Assembly (NCBI GenBank): GCA_021234155.1
Contig: JAJEKV010000210.1
Coordinates: forward strand, 219,501 to 283,500
Length of the DNA stretch: 64,000 nucleotides
Direction: 5' to 3'
Source: Isoetes taiwanensis
Lineage: Eukaryota > Streptophyta > Lycopodiopsida > Isoetales > Isoetaceae
Below are positions 47,054 to 59,292 of this stretch, in pieces; position 1 is the first letter of the stretch; each line of letters starts with the position of its first letter. The notes under the pieces were generated by a model. The model was not told the origin of the DNA, made no database searches, and worked only from the letters and a program-made list of their open reading frames with translations. Made by a program: the position numbers and the translations under genes.

Positions 47054-47574
47054 CAGCTGATCAGTGATCTCTGTCCGATGTATGGTGCTTGTGTTGAGAC
47101 TCTGGAGCACTGTATGTTTCTTTGCACAGAGATCCAGTCGCCTCTTTCACATCTCGCTCCGTAGTCAAGAGGTTCTTTTGGGGGTGTATCCTACTGGGTG
47201 GTCTCAACATCTGGCCTTCCATTTGTGTAAGGCTAGGTTACTGTGGCTCATTTGGAAGCGGCGACGCCTGAAGGTGTTCAGGAATGAGGAGGTGTAGCCT
47301 GGGGTGTTAATCCCGCCATTGAGGTACAAATTATATCTTTCTTACATGGCGTGCCCTCGTAAAGAGTAGTTCAAGGCAGCTGTATGGGAGAGGACCCTTC
47401 TCATTGTAGACAGCTTTGGCAGGTTTGTTTCATGAGTCGTAGGTAGGTATGCGTGCCATTTGGGTGCTCGCCCAAGTGTGGGCAGGGGCACCCTAGTATC
47501 GCTCTTCTTGTACTTATTATATATTAATTAACTTGATCCTTCAAAAAAAAAAAAAAAAAAAAGTAGTAGCACAT
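47043..47574 (+). mobile_element. 5'-truncated LINE insertion with 11-bp target duplication
   Basis: The insert (47054-47563) is a 5'-truncated LINE 3' end. One frame gives LCPMYGACVETLEHCMFLCT, the zf-RVT zinc-binding region with one Cys lost, and the insert ends with about 20 A (47543-47562). It is flanked by TAGTAGCACAT at 47043-47053 and 47564-47574, a perfect 11-bp target duplication. The paralogous unit 4 has a single TAGTAGCACAT (61971-61981), and the inverted unit 2 copy also lacks the element. It therefore inserted only in unit 3, after the array formed. A 3' untranslated region lies at about 47290-47542. Confidence 0.9.
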
Positions 47575-49493
47575 TCGAACGTGTCTCCGAAATTGACCTC
47601 CAGCAAAGACCCATGTTGACAGAAAACAAAAATGAAAACCTCTTCTAAGTTTTGTAGCTAAAGATGTGCAGAACTGGCTCCAAGTTGGGTGTTAGGTGTG
47701 CAGATATATCTTTGTAGAATCTATTGAGTGATCCTCTTCAATGATCCTCTGAAATGGAAATCCACACATTTTTCAAATGTCTAGTGACATCTATCACGTC
47801 TCTTCAAACCGTGCAACATGTGTCTCAAATATTGTTTTAAAAATGGAAAGCAAACAAACGTATTTGAATCATCTTTAGTTGATCTCAATCTCTAGAAGAG
47901 CTTTAAAGATATTGCCAAAGCTCACAAAGAAATGTTCCATAATTTCATGTTTAAAGCAATCACAACGTCACAATCATAAAGAGTATACAAAGTAACCAAT
48001 TTGAGAAGGCTTGGAGCAAGTACAAAATTCCTAAACTAACCTGGGTTCTTGATAGTCTTCAAAAGCTCTCCACTCCTCCAATGCGTTCCTACGTGTACTT
48101 CTAGAATTCCATGTATGAATCCTACATTTACAGCCACTAGAGCTGCAAATACTACTCAGACGTTGGCTCATATATAACCTACATGCATAAGTTCCAAGGT
48201 AATTGAACAATACGTTATAGAATTCCTCTGTATAGTAATTCAAGAATATTGAGCTGTAATTCTGCATAGCCTAGAATAGGAAAAACATGATTCCTCGTTT
48301 TCATCACTATGGAACTCTAACAAAATAAAAGGAATTGCATAGAAATAGGAAACATCAGTTTATATGAATTATCATTGCTATTAAATTTATAGGTAAAACC
48401 AGTATCCTGCTATTGTCTGAATACAACATGCCTGAATTTATTACTTCTAACTACACTTGTTGGCTTGCCACGAACATGAAGTTTATCATAATCCAAAGCC
48501 CAATAACTTACTGCACTACAACGGAGGCAGATCCTTGAAAATCTATCTGTGACTCGGAAGAAGGTTGGATCATTGCTGTAAAAACTTGAGGGTACAACAA
48601 TTACAATTTTGATGCTTTGTACATCATGCAGATGGGCAAAAAGTTGCCCCAGGATAGTTTGTTAACAAATTCTACAAAATAAAATTAATGGATTTTGTAG
48701 TAGGCCGCTACTATTTAACACACATTTCACTTCCGCCCTAACGAAGTACATAGAATCTTTTGAAGCTGATACAAACTTCCAAGACGATTAATGATAAAGC
48801 TTGTCCTAAAGAGACCACATCTCTAATATCTAAACAAAAACCTACGAAGATACCAATTACCAAGCAGCCTAGGTTGCCTAGAAGATGTCATCTATACAGG
48901 GTTGGCTTTGATCTGATGATTGAATATGCAAAAATGATGGGGCATTTTGAGTATTTCCATTTCCAAGTTTGTAAGAACTGAGCAAAAGGAATCCATAAAA
49001 TTGATGCAGTCAATGAAAAAGATATAGTAGCAAACATATAGAAAATAAAGATAGCTAAAGGAAATACAAAATTTCGGTTAGCAATATGATGCCTCTGTTA
49101 TATAATGATTATAATAAACATTAAAGTAAGGTGAGTAAGTATGTAGTAGATAGGACATTACCTCGCTACATGCATCAAAATCGAATGTATCAATAAAGGG
49201 ACAACAGAACACTGGAGCAGTGAATTCAATATCCTTCAGATTCTTGCCAGAATGGCCACTTAGGCATTCAATTGCAAAGGCAAGGAGAACCAGGCGGCTT
49301 TGTTATTTGGCAAAATCGTTCCTTTGGTGATTCTCAAGTATAGCGAGCCACAGTTCCATTAAATATGGAAAACATTGCAATGCCATATGCTCCTTGCCGA
49401 TGTAAAGAAAACATCTTTGAATATATCTTTGTAGATGCCACTGAGTTGCATGCTGGTTTTGTGTAGCATCATCATGTATGCCATCTCGATCGG
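47575..49493. repeat. Repeat block C, copy 2
   Basis: It matches C1 from 47640 and C3 from 47583. An 18-bp deletion relative to C3 lies just after the LINE duplication. It ends at GCCATCTCGATCG, the same point where C1 similarity stops. Confidence 0.9.
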
Positions 49494-50006
49494 ATAGGAT
49501 AAAGAGATTGACACGGAATCATATGTCCAAGTAAGTCTATGATTTTTGGAAAATCTAAAAGTTTTTCCAGCAGGTAGAACTTCTAAAATCTTAGGAAATT
49601 AACTTAAAAAACAAGATGCTAACACATCAATGGGTTGCCCTTTGGAAGACCCATTGATACATCACCAACTGGCACCATTCGAGTTTTCTATATAATACAC
49701 CACAGAAATCTTGGTCCAACCATGTGACCCTTCCACAGAAATGTTGGCCCAACCATCCTAACCATTCAATATGCGTATTTTACTCGCATATTTAAATCTA
49801 TAATTTGCATCTTTCTTATACATGTAAATAATAGTTAGATGTCGTTCTGCCCCCACCGCTAGTCATGATTTGCCAGGATGACAATTTTCTTTTCCTAAAC
49901 TGACATTTATTGTTCATCCTATTTTAATTTCTTTTCTATGATGCATTCTATTTTTATGAGTGGTATTTTATTTTCCTTAATGACATTCTTGGCCATATTT
50001 AACTTG
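49494..50006. other. Spacer between C2 and B2, no gene recognised
   Basis: About 510 bp of AT-rich sequence joining C2 to B2. It has no obvious counterpart at the C1-A1 junction or before B1, and no recognisable domain or repeat. Confidence 0.4.
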
Positions 50007-50496
50007 GTCTCGGCATTTGGCAGCGTCAGAATCACACCTAATAGTCTTTCTTTTTAAGGTAATGTTCAATTACTGGATATTCTCGACATCTCTCAACTAT
50101 GTCTCCGCCTTTAACAACATCAACATGGTTTCTATGAATGCCAATAATTAAAAGACGTTAGAATTTATGTACATGTGGCCTAAATCACAATTTGACTAGT
50201 AGAACAACCTTGATTTTAGTTCATAAATATTGTGCTACTCGTGCAAGCCAATGAAGGAGGAGCATGGAGGAGGGGGCACGTTACGAGAAGATAGGAGGCA
50301 TAGATTTTCAGACTTATCCTAAACATGTTGTCATAACATTATGTGTTAACTTTTAGAATAATAGCTATTAACCCTATATAATTTTGTATAAGTATATAAA
50401 TGGAGCCTTACAATTAACTTTATAAGTAATTAAGTGGGAGTTGAGGTTGATGCAGGTTCGTCACCTTACCGTAATGCTGAGGACAACATTATGCTA

Positions 50497-50517
50497 AGGG
50501 GGAGAATGTGACATTCC
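50497..50517 (+). mobile_element. Polypurine tract / LTR start, copy 2
   Basis: AAGGGGGAGAATG then TGACATTCC, the counterpart of 28530-28551. Here the putative LTR keeps about 38 bp (around 50548) that are missing from B1. Confidence 0.45.
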
Positions 50518-53500
50518 ATGCGACGGTATAAATACATATATTTCTAAGCCACGTCACCATACAAGCGTACCTTAATAGCCTTGTATACTGTAGAGTGTGG
50601 ATAGAGGAGCATGGCGACCCCTAAGCGCCCCACAAAACAAAGATGATCATCTTCAACCCTCACTACCATTGTTATGTATACAACAAAGCAAAAAACCCTA
50701 GTCATCCATATAGCTTACCAAGATATAAGACCAAGATATTCAAGACCTAGGTTTGCAACAACTCTTGATTACCTTAGTTCAAGAACTGAGGTCTTCCATG
50801 AGTTGGTATCCAGCAATGTATTGAGACTATTTTCAAGCTTAACCACTTCAATTTTTGCGGAGAATGTGAATTTGTCCAAAGCTACCCAGAAGGATATTTT
50901 TGTCAAGTACATTAGCAAGGTGAAAGAAAAAGTGGAGGATGCCCAAATTTGATAATGATAGATGATGATCCTATCAAAAACATCTCTTAAGCACTCAATT
51001 AAGATTTATCAGCTATTAACGATGGAGTGGAATGTGAAAAGAATGAAGTAGACAAGGAGCTATTCAATTGTGGGTACTTGGGGACCATACATCCATAATC
51101 GATCTATGGTGAGATAATACGAGATTAAGGGGAGATTGGTACTACGGTATATTGCTAAGAGAAGTTAGCAGTAGAGCCAACATTAGTCGCTAGCACCAAA
51201 GGTGTTAGTGTCAGTATTATGTTAATATTAATGTCCACTCATGATGGTAGTATCATCAAGCGTTTAATGGTTTACGGGGTATGACGTGGCGTGTAGTGAT
51301 TGGTGAAGCAAAACCAAAGGAGCATGTCGAATTTCACGGTAGTAGTGCAATGGCGGCACTGCCAGATCATCTGAAAGATTGGCTTCTGGCTAAAGCTGAT
51401 GATGCATGAGACTAGATTTAAAGAAGGGATAACTAGTTTTGTGTTGGACTTTTTTGGAGCATATCGAAATTGGCATGTTTCCGAGAAAATCGATCTATGC
51501 AAGGCACAAAACAGTCGCTAGCTTTTGATCTCATAGCAAGATGGTTATATTTTATTGCTGTCAGATTTCAAGGAAACGGTTTGAATCCTTGAGATTTCGG
51601 ATTGCCATTTTGGCAGTAGGGTTTTTTCCTTCTAGTGCTTGGGCATTACAAACTTTGACAAGATTTTAAAAGCTTTGAGGTGGAAGAAAAATTTGTTCAT
51701 TTTGAGAAACTAGATCTTTGAAGATCTACAGGAAATTTTTGTTCACTCTGAGACAAAACAGACAAAACAGACAAAACAGCCTTTTATCTAGTTAAAACCC
51801 ATGTGGGTAACTATCTAGATGCAATAAGCAATCCTAAAAATAGTTGGTGCAAAATTGGATCTAGGCAAAGACTTGATGTATATTTGAGAAGAAAAAAAAT
51901 AATCATAGTATAAAAGCCAAAAACTTTTTACATTAATCAAGATAAAATGATAGATTTCTTTGATCATTTACCCATAATCAAGTTTGCTAAGAAACATAAT
52001 CTGGAGAAAGTAGACAATAAATATATTGCAATATTCAAATAAATATGTTGCAAAATTCAAATATTATATAATATTTTATGATCTTCAAGGTTCATCTTTG
52101 TATGATTTATCCGCATCAATGCAAAATCCACTCATTACATATTTGGAAAATATAACAAAGAGTAAAGATATCCTGTTACCTACACCAACATTACAAAAAA
52201 CAAACATCAAAATGGTTGCCTTATACAAGGTAGCAGGTGTCATGGGATCCTTTAGGGTCATCCCCCTTCACACTGCTTGTGATCCTACAAAATAGCAAAG
52301 AATTCACAATACATCCATTAGCAATTAATAAACAGATGTAACTAATGGATTCTTAGAGCCAAATGCTCCATAAACATGTGTCGACTTTCCCTGAGACATT
52401 ATTGCCTACCATCTGTAGTTGAAAGGAAATCGAGGATCTGCTAATGACTGGTCAGCCTCCAAAATAATAGTAGCAATTTCTAAATATTCTTGAGCCATTG
52501 TCTTGCATCCAGACTATTTTCATATGCATAATGCTTATCTATTGAAATGCATTTGCCCTAAATAACAGCTTAGTTCATATATCTATTTTAGTGGCCATGG
52601 TGTATTTACTCAGCTGATTACTCGATGTATACCAGTTCAAGTTAAAAACCCCTTGGTATAAGGAATCCAAGCCATCACTCGGTTGATCGAGCGTACTTTG
52701 CCCTAAATATTTTTTGCAAAAAGAAATGAAAAAAGCACAAACCATTGCCATATCATTTTTACACTTTGCGCAGCACATTTGGCAATTACTATAATGAGCC
52801 ATACCATCCTCCTATCCAGTTTCAAAAAAATCCAATAATAGGATCGTTTTAAACAGTCCGTAAGTTCAAATCCTATGGGCCATGATCGAGTGTAAGGTAT
52901 TAGGGGTAACCTTGAGCTAGTAGTTTGGCTCAAGGAGGTATTTAGGGGGGTGGTCTATTATTATGCCACATATAGCTATTCATCTTTTGCATGGCATATG
53001 TAACAAGGGATGCTTTTAGCCCTTTTGATGAAACCGGATTTTGACACACATGAAAAAAGATCGTACAAGACATAGAAGCTAATATCAAGGAAGCGAGAGA
53101 ATGCATCCTAAAGGCATGCCAGGCAAAAGGCTTACGCGAATAAGCACATGATAGACTAAAGCTTCCAAAAAGGTGCATTTTTTTAGTTGACAATAGTAGC
53201 AAGTTTAGAATCAACACAATGAAGAGGAAACCTAGAATGGCTGGGCCATTTACAATAATTAGAAAAGTGGAAACTGAGCTAAAGCTAGAGTTTTCTTTAC
53301 ACTTGAGAGCAGGGATAGGTTTTTTACGTAAAAATAAATAAAAATTATTATGTATTTTTGCAAAACAGCGTACTTTTCACATATAAAACAGTTTTCGCAT
53401 ATGTATACATTGCCATGGCTGCAATATTATGTCACAGAATTGAACTTTTGCATCCTGCCGAAAATTTATATCTACTTAAGTGTCATTTGCGGATGCCTCG

Positions 53501-53880
53501 TGAGGCCTCGTGCTCAACAAGCATGTTCGCAAAACCATAAAGTGGCAATAAGCAAAAACTGGTGTTTTGGCAAAACTGATGCTTTGAGGACACATCTTGC
53601 CTATAAAACTCAATGGACTTATTCGAACGAGGCACTCATCCAAAATGGTGAGCAATTCTCGTCTAGCATGGTGTAGGCCATGTGTACTTAGTGTAGAGTT
53701 CTAGTGTAGGTTCTATCGAGCTGCATGGCTCAATCCTTGCCTGGCTTATACCACTGTGAGTTACTCCGGTGTCCCATATGGCACGGGGCGCTCTGCCATG
53801 TATACTTGATGGAGTCTTTGGCAAATCCTAGTTGGTAGAAATATTAATCTACTAGACTAGCCTAGCCATTTTTAAACTAT

Positions 53881-54126
53881 TTAGCTTATCTTTCCACTAG
53901 GTAGGATATAATCCCCCACAATTAGCAAACAATCCGCGCGTATTAAGATACAACTTCTACCACGTTGGGGATTATCACTGATAGAATCCCTAGCCACTCC
54001 CAACAAGATAGCATATTTGGTAGAATGAAAGGTCGCGCATCCCAGTTCTTTTCCAGCCAAAGCATGCCTAACTTGAGGCATGTTTTGAGGCCTCCACCGA
54101 CTTCCCTCCCGTTGGTTGGTCCACAC
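53881..54126 (-). pseudogene. Possible LINE RNase H-like fragment, copy 2
   Basis: Counterpart of 32510-32755: TKYAILLGVARDSISDNPQR then CILIRADCLLIVGDYI. The frame is open over the same span in both copies, with several conservative changes. The RNase H-type assignment rests on the A-A-LLG and I--DCLLIV spacing only. Confidence 0.35.
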
Positions 54127-54681
54127 TTTTGTAGTACATGCTCATTTTGTAGGCCCTATATATACAAGGCTCACAGGTTGGTGGATCTCAAGCATGTATA
54201 CAACTATCTTCCAAGTCATGTATGCAGTCATCATAGGCCATAGGGGCAAGGAAGAGAGGATTTGCTCTAGATCTGTGAGGGTGGGTGCACTTCTATAATG
54301 ATGGCTTTTGTCAAACCTTGACAACTGAAAAGACTAAGAAAGGCTGAAAGAGAAGAGACTGCCAAAAGAGCACATCAAAGCAGAAAGGGAGAGCAAGAAG
54401 AAGCAATACTGCTCTTGAGTGAAGAATAAGAGGCTTCAGGTAAGGAACAGATTGAGAATGAGTTAAGATCTGAGTTCAATTCGGGCTTGCACTTGAGATA
54501 CATCCTCTGAGATAGGTCAAATGCTCCCACATTGTAGTCTTTTCCATAGTCCCCCCATGGATGATCATAGCCAGCCCCAGCAAGATGACGAGGACATACA
54601 AGCCTTGTGTAGCCTAGAAGACACACACATTTGCTCGGGTGATGCACTCAAGGAAGGCAGATTATAAGCATATAGGGGTAT

Positions 54682-54969
54682 TTGCCTCTGGTCAGACCTA
54701 TGCAAAATTATTGGATCACTAATGAAGAGGTGGAATTAGCCAACGAAGAAATGGAACCCCAACAACATGTTGACATTGGCTATGAGAATTTCTTGAGTAT
54801 GGTTACAAGGGACTGGGTGAATTATGCCGCAACCAATTCAGAAACCCAGCACGGCCAGGTCAGACCTATAGATAAAACAAGGATTATAAGGGAGATGGTG
54901 GAAATTGGAGTGGACTCTGATATTATATCTCGGGCCAGGGGTATGGATGTGGAATTTGGAAGTACATAG
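54682..54969 (+). CDS. Short conserved frame of unknown function, copy 2
   Basis: 95 codons. EEVELANEEMEPQQHVDIG, MVTRDWVNYAATNSETQHGQ, IIREMVEIGVDSDIISRARG. It matches the 33293-33532 frame with about ten substitutions and no frameshift, while flanking sequence has indels. Function unknown. An upstream frame (MDDHSQPQQDDEDIQALCSL, about 54550-54650) is uninterrupted here but has a stop in B1. Confidence 0.35.
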   Translation: MPLVRPMQNYWITNEEVELANEEMEPQQHVDIGYENFLSMVTRDWVNYAATNSETQHGQVRPIDKTRIIREMVEIGVDSDIISRARGMDVEFGST

Positions 54970-55368
54970 AGGGCTGAGATAGCTTATGGAACACAGCCAA
55001 CCCCGAGGTTTAAAGAAGTAACCAACTCACGGCAGCAGCCATTCCAAACCAGATTTGTTTGCTTTTATAATTGTGCATGGTTATGGTATGTTTCATTGAC
55101 TTTGGCATTTCAACCCTTATTGTTGGTAGTTCTCTAAAGATAGTGATGAAACCCAAGAAGGATAAAGAATGAATTCATGCCTACATTGTACGCTATGTTA
55201 TTGTTTGCAATTTGAATGTATTTTTTTGGGAAAACCTTTTATCCATGTCTCATATGTACTATCATATAGTACTCATGTCTTCTAGCTAACACTTGTTCAT
55301 ACGTACTATCATATAGTACTCATGTCTTCTAGCTAACACTTGTTTAAGCATCTATCACCATACATAAT

Positions 55369-55372
<4 letters not shown>

Positions 55373-55399
<27 letters not shown>

Positions 55400-55411
55400 A
55401 AAAAAAAAAGC
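55373..55411. repeat. (GAA)n microsatellite
   Basis: About nine AAG units followed by an A-run, at the A-rich edge of the tRNA-like sequence. The other copies have only an A-run here, so it expanded in A3. Confidence 0.85.
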
Positions 55412-55839
55412 GAGACCCTCCAGAAATCGAACCTGGATTATACCATTGGGTAAGACATACCTGAAGGTCCATGCTAATGTTGGAACAAAAGTTGAAAGCT
55501 GCAAGAAAGTAATTATACAAAAGAAATACAATAGAAAGGATCAATTAAATGCAAAGGCAATTTAAATTCCAAGAGGAAACACCACAACTTGATGTAGTTA
55601 TCAACACTGCTAATACCGAATGACAAAATAAAACATGATCATGATAGTCCGGCCATCACTTAGGCACCTCTGTAACATCAATCAATGCATGGAATAATTC
55701 ATGCATGGAACTAATAGTATGCTTGAAATTATGATGTTTTACTTCGTAAATGAAATTACGTATTAGCTTACAATATATCCTATTACGAGTTCAATTGAGT
55801 AGTTTGCAAGGCGATTGATAAAATCAGCTCTGAACTTTG

Positions 55840-56035
55840 TTGCTAGAAAGTGAGAGATGCAACATGCAAATACTAGAAAGGTTACAAGGTGTTAGGCGCC
55901 ATTTTCATGATGACATCACTAAATTTTTTATAGTCTATGAATAAAACAAAGTTATGTCATGGTGAAAATAGCGCCTAACACCTCTGCCCATCTTTCTAAT
56001 ATTTGCATATCACATTTCTCGCTTTCTAGAAGCAA
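55840..56035. repeat. Long inverted-repeat hairpin, copy 3
   Basis: Left arm 55840-55920 and right arm 55950-56035. Two or three extra mismatches compared with copies 1 and 2 (GTTATGTCAT in the right arm). The GGTGTTAGGCGCC core still pairs. Confidence 0.7.
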
Positions 56036-57355
56036 CATGAAGAGTTGTTATTAGTCACCTTGCCCTATTAGACAAAATTTTGAAGAGCTCTTACCCAGTT
56101 AATTCCGTTAATTGAGAAATGTGGGTTACAAATGAGAACTATCTTTAAATTACAAGAGCTAAGTTTCGATCCTAGGTGGGCGAGTAGTAGTTTAGCATTA
56201 GACACCAAGATCGGGCTTAACCCGAAAAGTGGATTTCAAAGTGCTAAATTAGAATCACATTAATAGGAAATTTATCGGGGTGGCTCTTGGCTAATCTCCT
56301 TGAACCCCATACTCTCTGCCAACTCATTTACTTGGTTTCTATAGTTATATTCAAAGCATGCAATCTAGAGTTGGAAGTACACTTCTATATGGCAGCTAAG
56401 TAAAGGTCATGCAATCTAGAGTTGACATTACACTTCCATTGCCATCAATATCATAATATGTCTCAGAATATCACAACAAGCCTTCATTACATACCTGTAA
56501 TGGTGAGGAGAGTTTGCAGCTATGAACTTTTAGTTCGGGTTTGTGGGTTGTCTGTTTTATGACATTTAAGGACTTAAATGTAAAGCATCGTATCTCTCTC
56601 TCTCTAAAGTTTGTAATGGTGAGGAGGGTTTGCAGCAATCGTCCCTTCCCTCCCTCCCTCCTTCCATGGGTGTTTTCCTGGCCTGCTTGCAAACCTGCTT
56701 GCAACTGCCCAAATGAAACATGTTGCATTGCTCATGCATTGCTTATATATATGGCTAATTTGCAAACGCAAATGGATTATAGTTGGCAATTTTTTCTACC
56801 ATTCGAATTCATTGTTGAAGATTTACTTTTATTTGGAGCACAGATGCACAAGGATTATGGTATATTGAAGGCTATGCTGCTTTCAAGAGAATTATGAAAA
56901 GGCATATGGTACAGGAACTATATGGTACAGGAACTATATGACCGATTTTCAACCAGTGAATATGGCAATTGCTCTATATTCATTGTGCTCTTATAATATA
57001 AAAGCATATGGCAAAGTTCTATCTAGTGAATATGGCAATTGCTCTATACTCGGGGTACTCTTATAATATAAAAAGTATATGGCAAAGTTCTTTTAGATAG
57101 ACTTGGTTGGGTAATGGATGCAAGGTTTCATGTGTTTTATGTTTTTCTCTTGTTTTGAGAAAGATATGTTTATAGAAAGAACAATTTGATTTGCAGGAAA
57201 ATAGAAAGGTGCTATCCCGAGTTAGGACACGGTATTTAACATCTGGACCAGATTGTAATTTTCCTGCAAAAAGTGGATTCTAAAATAAGTGGACCTTCAA
57301 GTACCAAGAGTAAGTTCTTACCTCCTGCAACACCTGTGAGCACAACTATGACATA

Positions 57356-57565
57356 TTAAATGGCTGCAAAATATGATAGTTCCTCTTCCTTCAGGCATAT
57401 TTTAAGGCCTGTGACTATAGTGTCACAGATAGCATCAACCACAGGACAAAGGTCTTGCTTGCGAGAGTTTTTTTTTCCGTTGGAAGTTTCGATATTTACA
57501 CCTGAATGAGCAGAGCTGCGCATGTTGGAAACTCTAAACTTTATTCTCGAGATGTCTAAAGCCAA
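57356..57565 (-). CDS. Minus-strand short frame at the end of block A
   Basis: Encodes LDISRIKFRVSNMRSSAHSG, VNIETSNGKKN, then DLCPVVDAICDTIVTG and KEEELSYFAAI. A similar frame is open in A1 (14737-14952); A3 has a six-residue insertion (GLKICL). No family is recognised. A2 carries small indels in the same span, so its frame is broken. It may be a gene fragment. Confidence 0.25.
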   Translation of the reverse strand: MALDISRIKFRVSNMRSSAHSGVNIETSNGKKNSRKQDLCPVVDAICDTIVTGLKICLKEEELSYFAAI

Positions 57566-57572
57566 GTCTTAA

Positions 57573-58607
57573 AATGTAAATTGATTGATAGATGTGCTCA
57601 CTAACAAAAGGTCTGAATCTGCTGAAGTTGTTCTATCAACAAATACAACTGTTAATATGACAATTCCACCAGTTTTAGGGTCAACTGAAATAACTGATTT
57701 TGACCTCAGTGAATTTATCAAAAGCTTTGTTAGGCATGAAGATACACTGCCAAGGGAGCTTTGTTCTGCTTTATATAGAATTCACTCCTTATTGCAAGAC
57801 TTAAGATATCCATGGTACACCACAAACTACTTAAGCACTAGGGAGAATCATTGAACACCAGACCTCTTCCACACCCAGATTTCACTAAGTGCTGGACATT
57901 TAAAGGTAGCATGTATGCTTCATAAATGAGGCATGCATGACATTTTTTAGTCACCAACTCCCCATAACATATGATTAACAGGGTATTGCCATTTTTTAGT
58001 CACCAACTCCCTATAATATATGAATAGCAGGATATTGTTCTACCTCTTAAAGGTAGCATATTTGCTTGGTTATATAACTGAATTTCCTACTGTTTAGTAT
58101 CTATTTGTATCGCTCTTCTTATTTTCAGGACAGAAGCTAACAATAGCCAGATGTTGCTTCTTATTTTCAGAGAGAGAAGTATCTAAACCTAACAACAGCG
58201 ATATGTGCCTTCCAATTTTCAGAGAAGGGGTTATCTACCAAATCTAACAAGATGCTTAAACAATGTTTACGATATGCCGCGCCGAGAAGCTAAATTATAA
58301 AGAGAAAACAAAGGAAATAACACGGTCTGAGGGCACTCAAACATACCTCTGAAACAGATTACAAATGGCAACGAAAGATACCTTAAATATAAGTGCCGCT
58401 GGCTTTCAGAAAAATGCAGATCACAGCTATTTTGTGTTACCTGGAAAATGATCGACCACTTCAGCGCAGTCGCACCCTGCATCCACGCCACAGCGGAATA
58501 GCAGAAGCTCGCAGCAGATGTTACCTGCCCTAACCCTAAACCTGTGTTAGCCTTATCACCGACCGACGTGGTGCCACGTGCATGTAGATATTAAAGATGT
58601 TTGATCA
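57573..58607. repeat. Repeat block E, copy 2
   Basis: Counterpart of E1. It ends at GATCATTATTAT, where a terminal-inverted-repeat element follows. The paralogue E1 has a Helitron inserted at the same place. Confidence 0.85.
57585..57854 (+). CDS. Conserved short frame, unknown protein (copy 2)
   Basis: Same 89-codon frame as 36159-36428: [19 protein letters not shown], then [17 protein letters not shown] and [20 protein letters not shown]. The four differences are Ala to Pro, Pro to Ser, Glu to Lys and one silent change. It is open in both copies despite neighbouring indels. Unknown family, possibly one exon. Confidence 0.4.
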   Translation: MIDVLTNKRSESAEVVLSTNTTVNMTIPPVLGSTEITDFDLSEFIKSFVRHEDTLPRELCSALYRIHSLLQDLRYPWYTTNYLSTRENH

Positions 58608-58614
58608 TTATTAT

Positions 58615-59292
58615 GGGTGAAATCACACTAGAGGCCGGCCAGGAATTGATTTTGTGACACGAAGATGCCCAAAAAATTCTTGTCACACCTGCGCCCAAGA
58701 TTGGAATGCCATGTCAGAAATCTAGCTGTTGTGCTGGATTTATGTGGAGGAACGGAGGAAAGAATTTTAGGGCAAGGAAATCTGATTTTGTGCTTAGACT
58801 GTAACCAAATCCATTGTCATCAGTCGGATTCATGCTGAAATCTATTTTTCGGCTTCATTGCAAGCAAATCGGTGTTAATTCTTTCAGATTTTTGCTGTTA
58901 GAGCTCCAGTCCGCAAATTTTCACAGTTCAAAACCAAAAAAAAAAAATCAATCTTTGACTTCATTGCAAGGCAAATCAACCTATTCGGATTTTTGTTCCT
59001 CGCTCCAGCTTGAAATCTGATGCCGACAGGCTACAATCGATACTCTTTGCAGGTATAAGAACCCTAAACTCGCCAGTTCGATGATCTTTTCTACAACTGT
59101 GCTGAGCTTGCGCTGGCCATGATCTTGGGCAGGGGGTATTCCCCGGCCAGGAACATTACGGGTGCCCAGGAATTTTTGTGTTTTGGGCACCTCTGGTGTG
59201 ATAGGAGGTGCGCCCAAGTTTGAGAAACACTGCTTTGTGATTGGTTTAAGCTTTTTTTTTAATCTTGGGCGGCTACAGGTGTGATTCCACCC
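58615..59292. mobile_element. 678-bp terminal-inverted-repeat DNA element
   Basis: It begins GGGTGAAATCACACTAGAGG and ends with the near reverse complement (ACAGGTGTGATTCCACCC). Subterminal CACACCTGCGCCCAAGATT pairs with AATCTTGGGCGG and CAGGTGTG near the right end. TTATTAT flanks both sides (58608-58614, 59293-59299). The unoccupied E1 site already has two TTATTAT copies, so this is not proof of a target duplication. A 45-codon frame is present but no transposase. Superfamily not assigned. Confidence 0.7.

Larger units (their letters stand above)
50007..54967. repeat. Repeat block B, copy 2
   Basis: The full counterpart of B1, without the 656-bp hAT-like insertion. It keeps the polypurine/LTR junction (50497-50517), the older hAT-like terminus (53311), the minus-strand RNase H-like frame (53881-54126) and the conserved short frame (54682-54969). 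It runs directly into A3. Confidence 0.9.
54968..57572. repeat. Repeat block A, copy 3
   Basis: Third copy of block A. Private changes include expansion of a (GAA)n run at 55373-55410 next to the tRNA-like stretch, a short duplication of GGTACAGGAACTATAT at 56905-56940, and an insertion near 57390. The hairpin is at 55840-56035. Confidence 0.9.
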
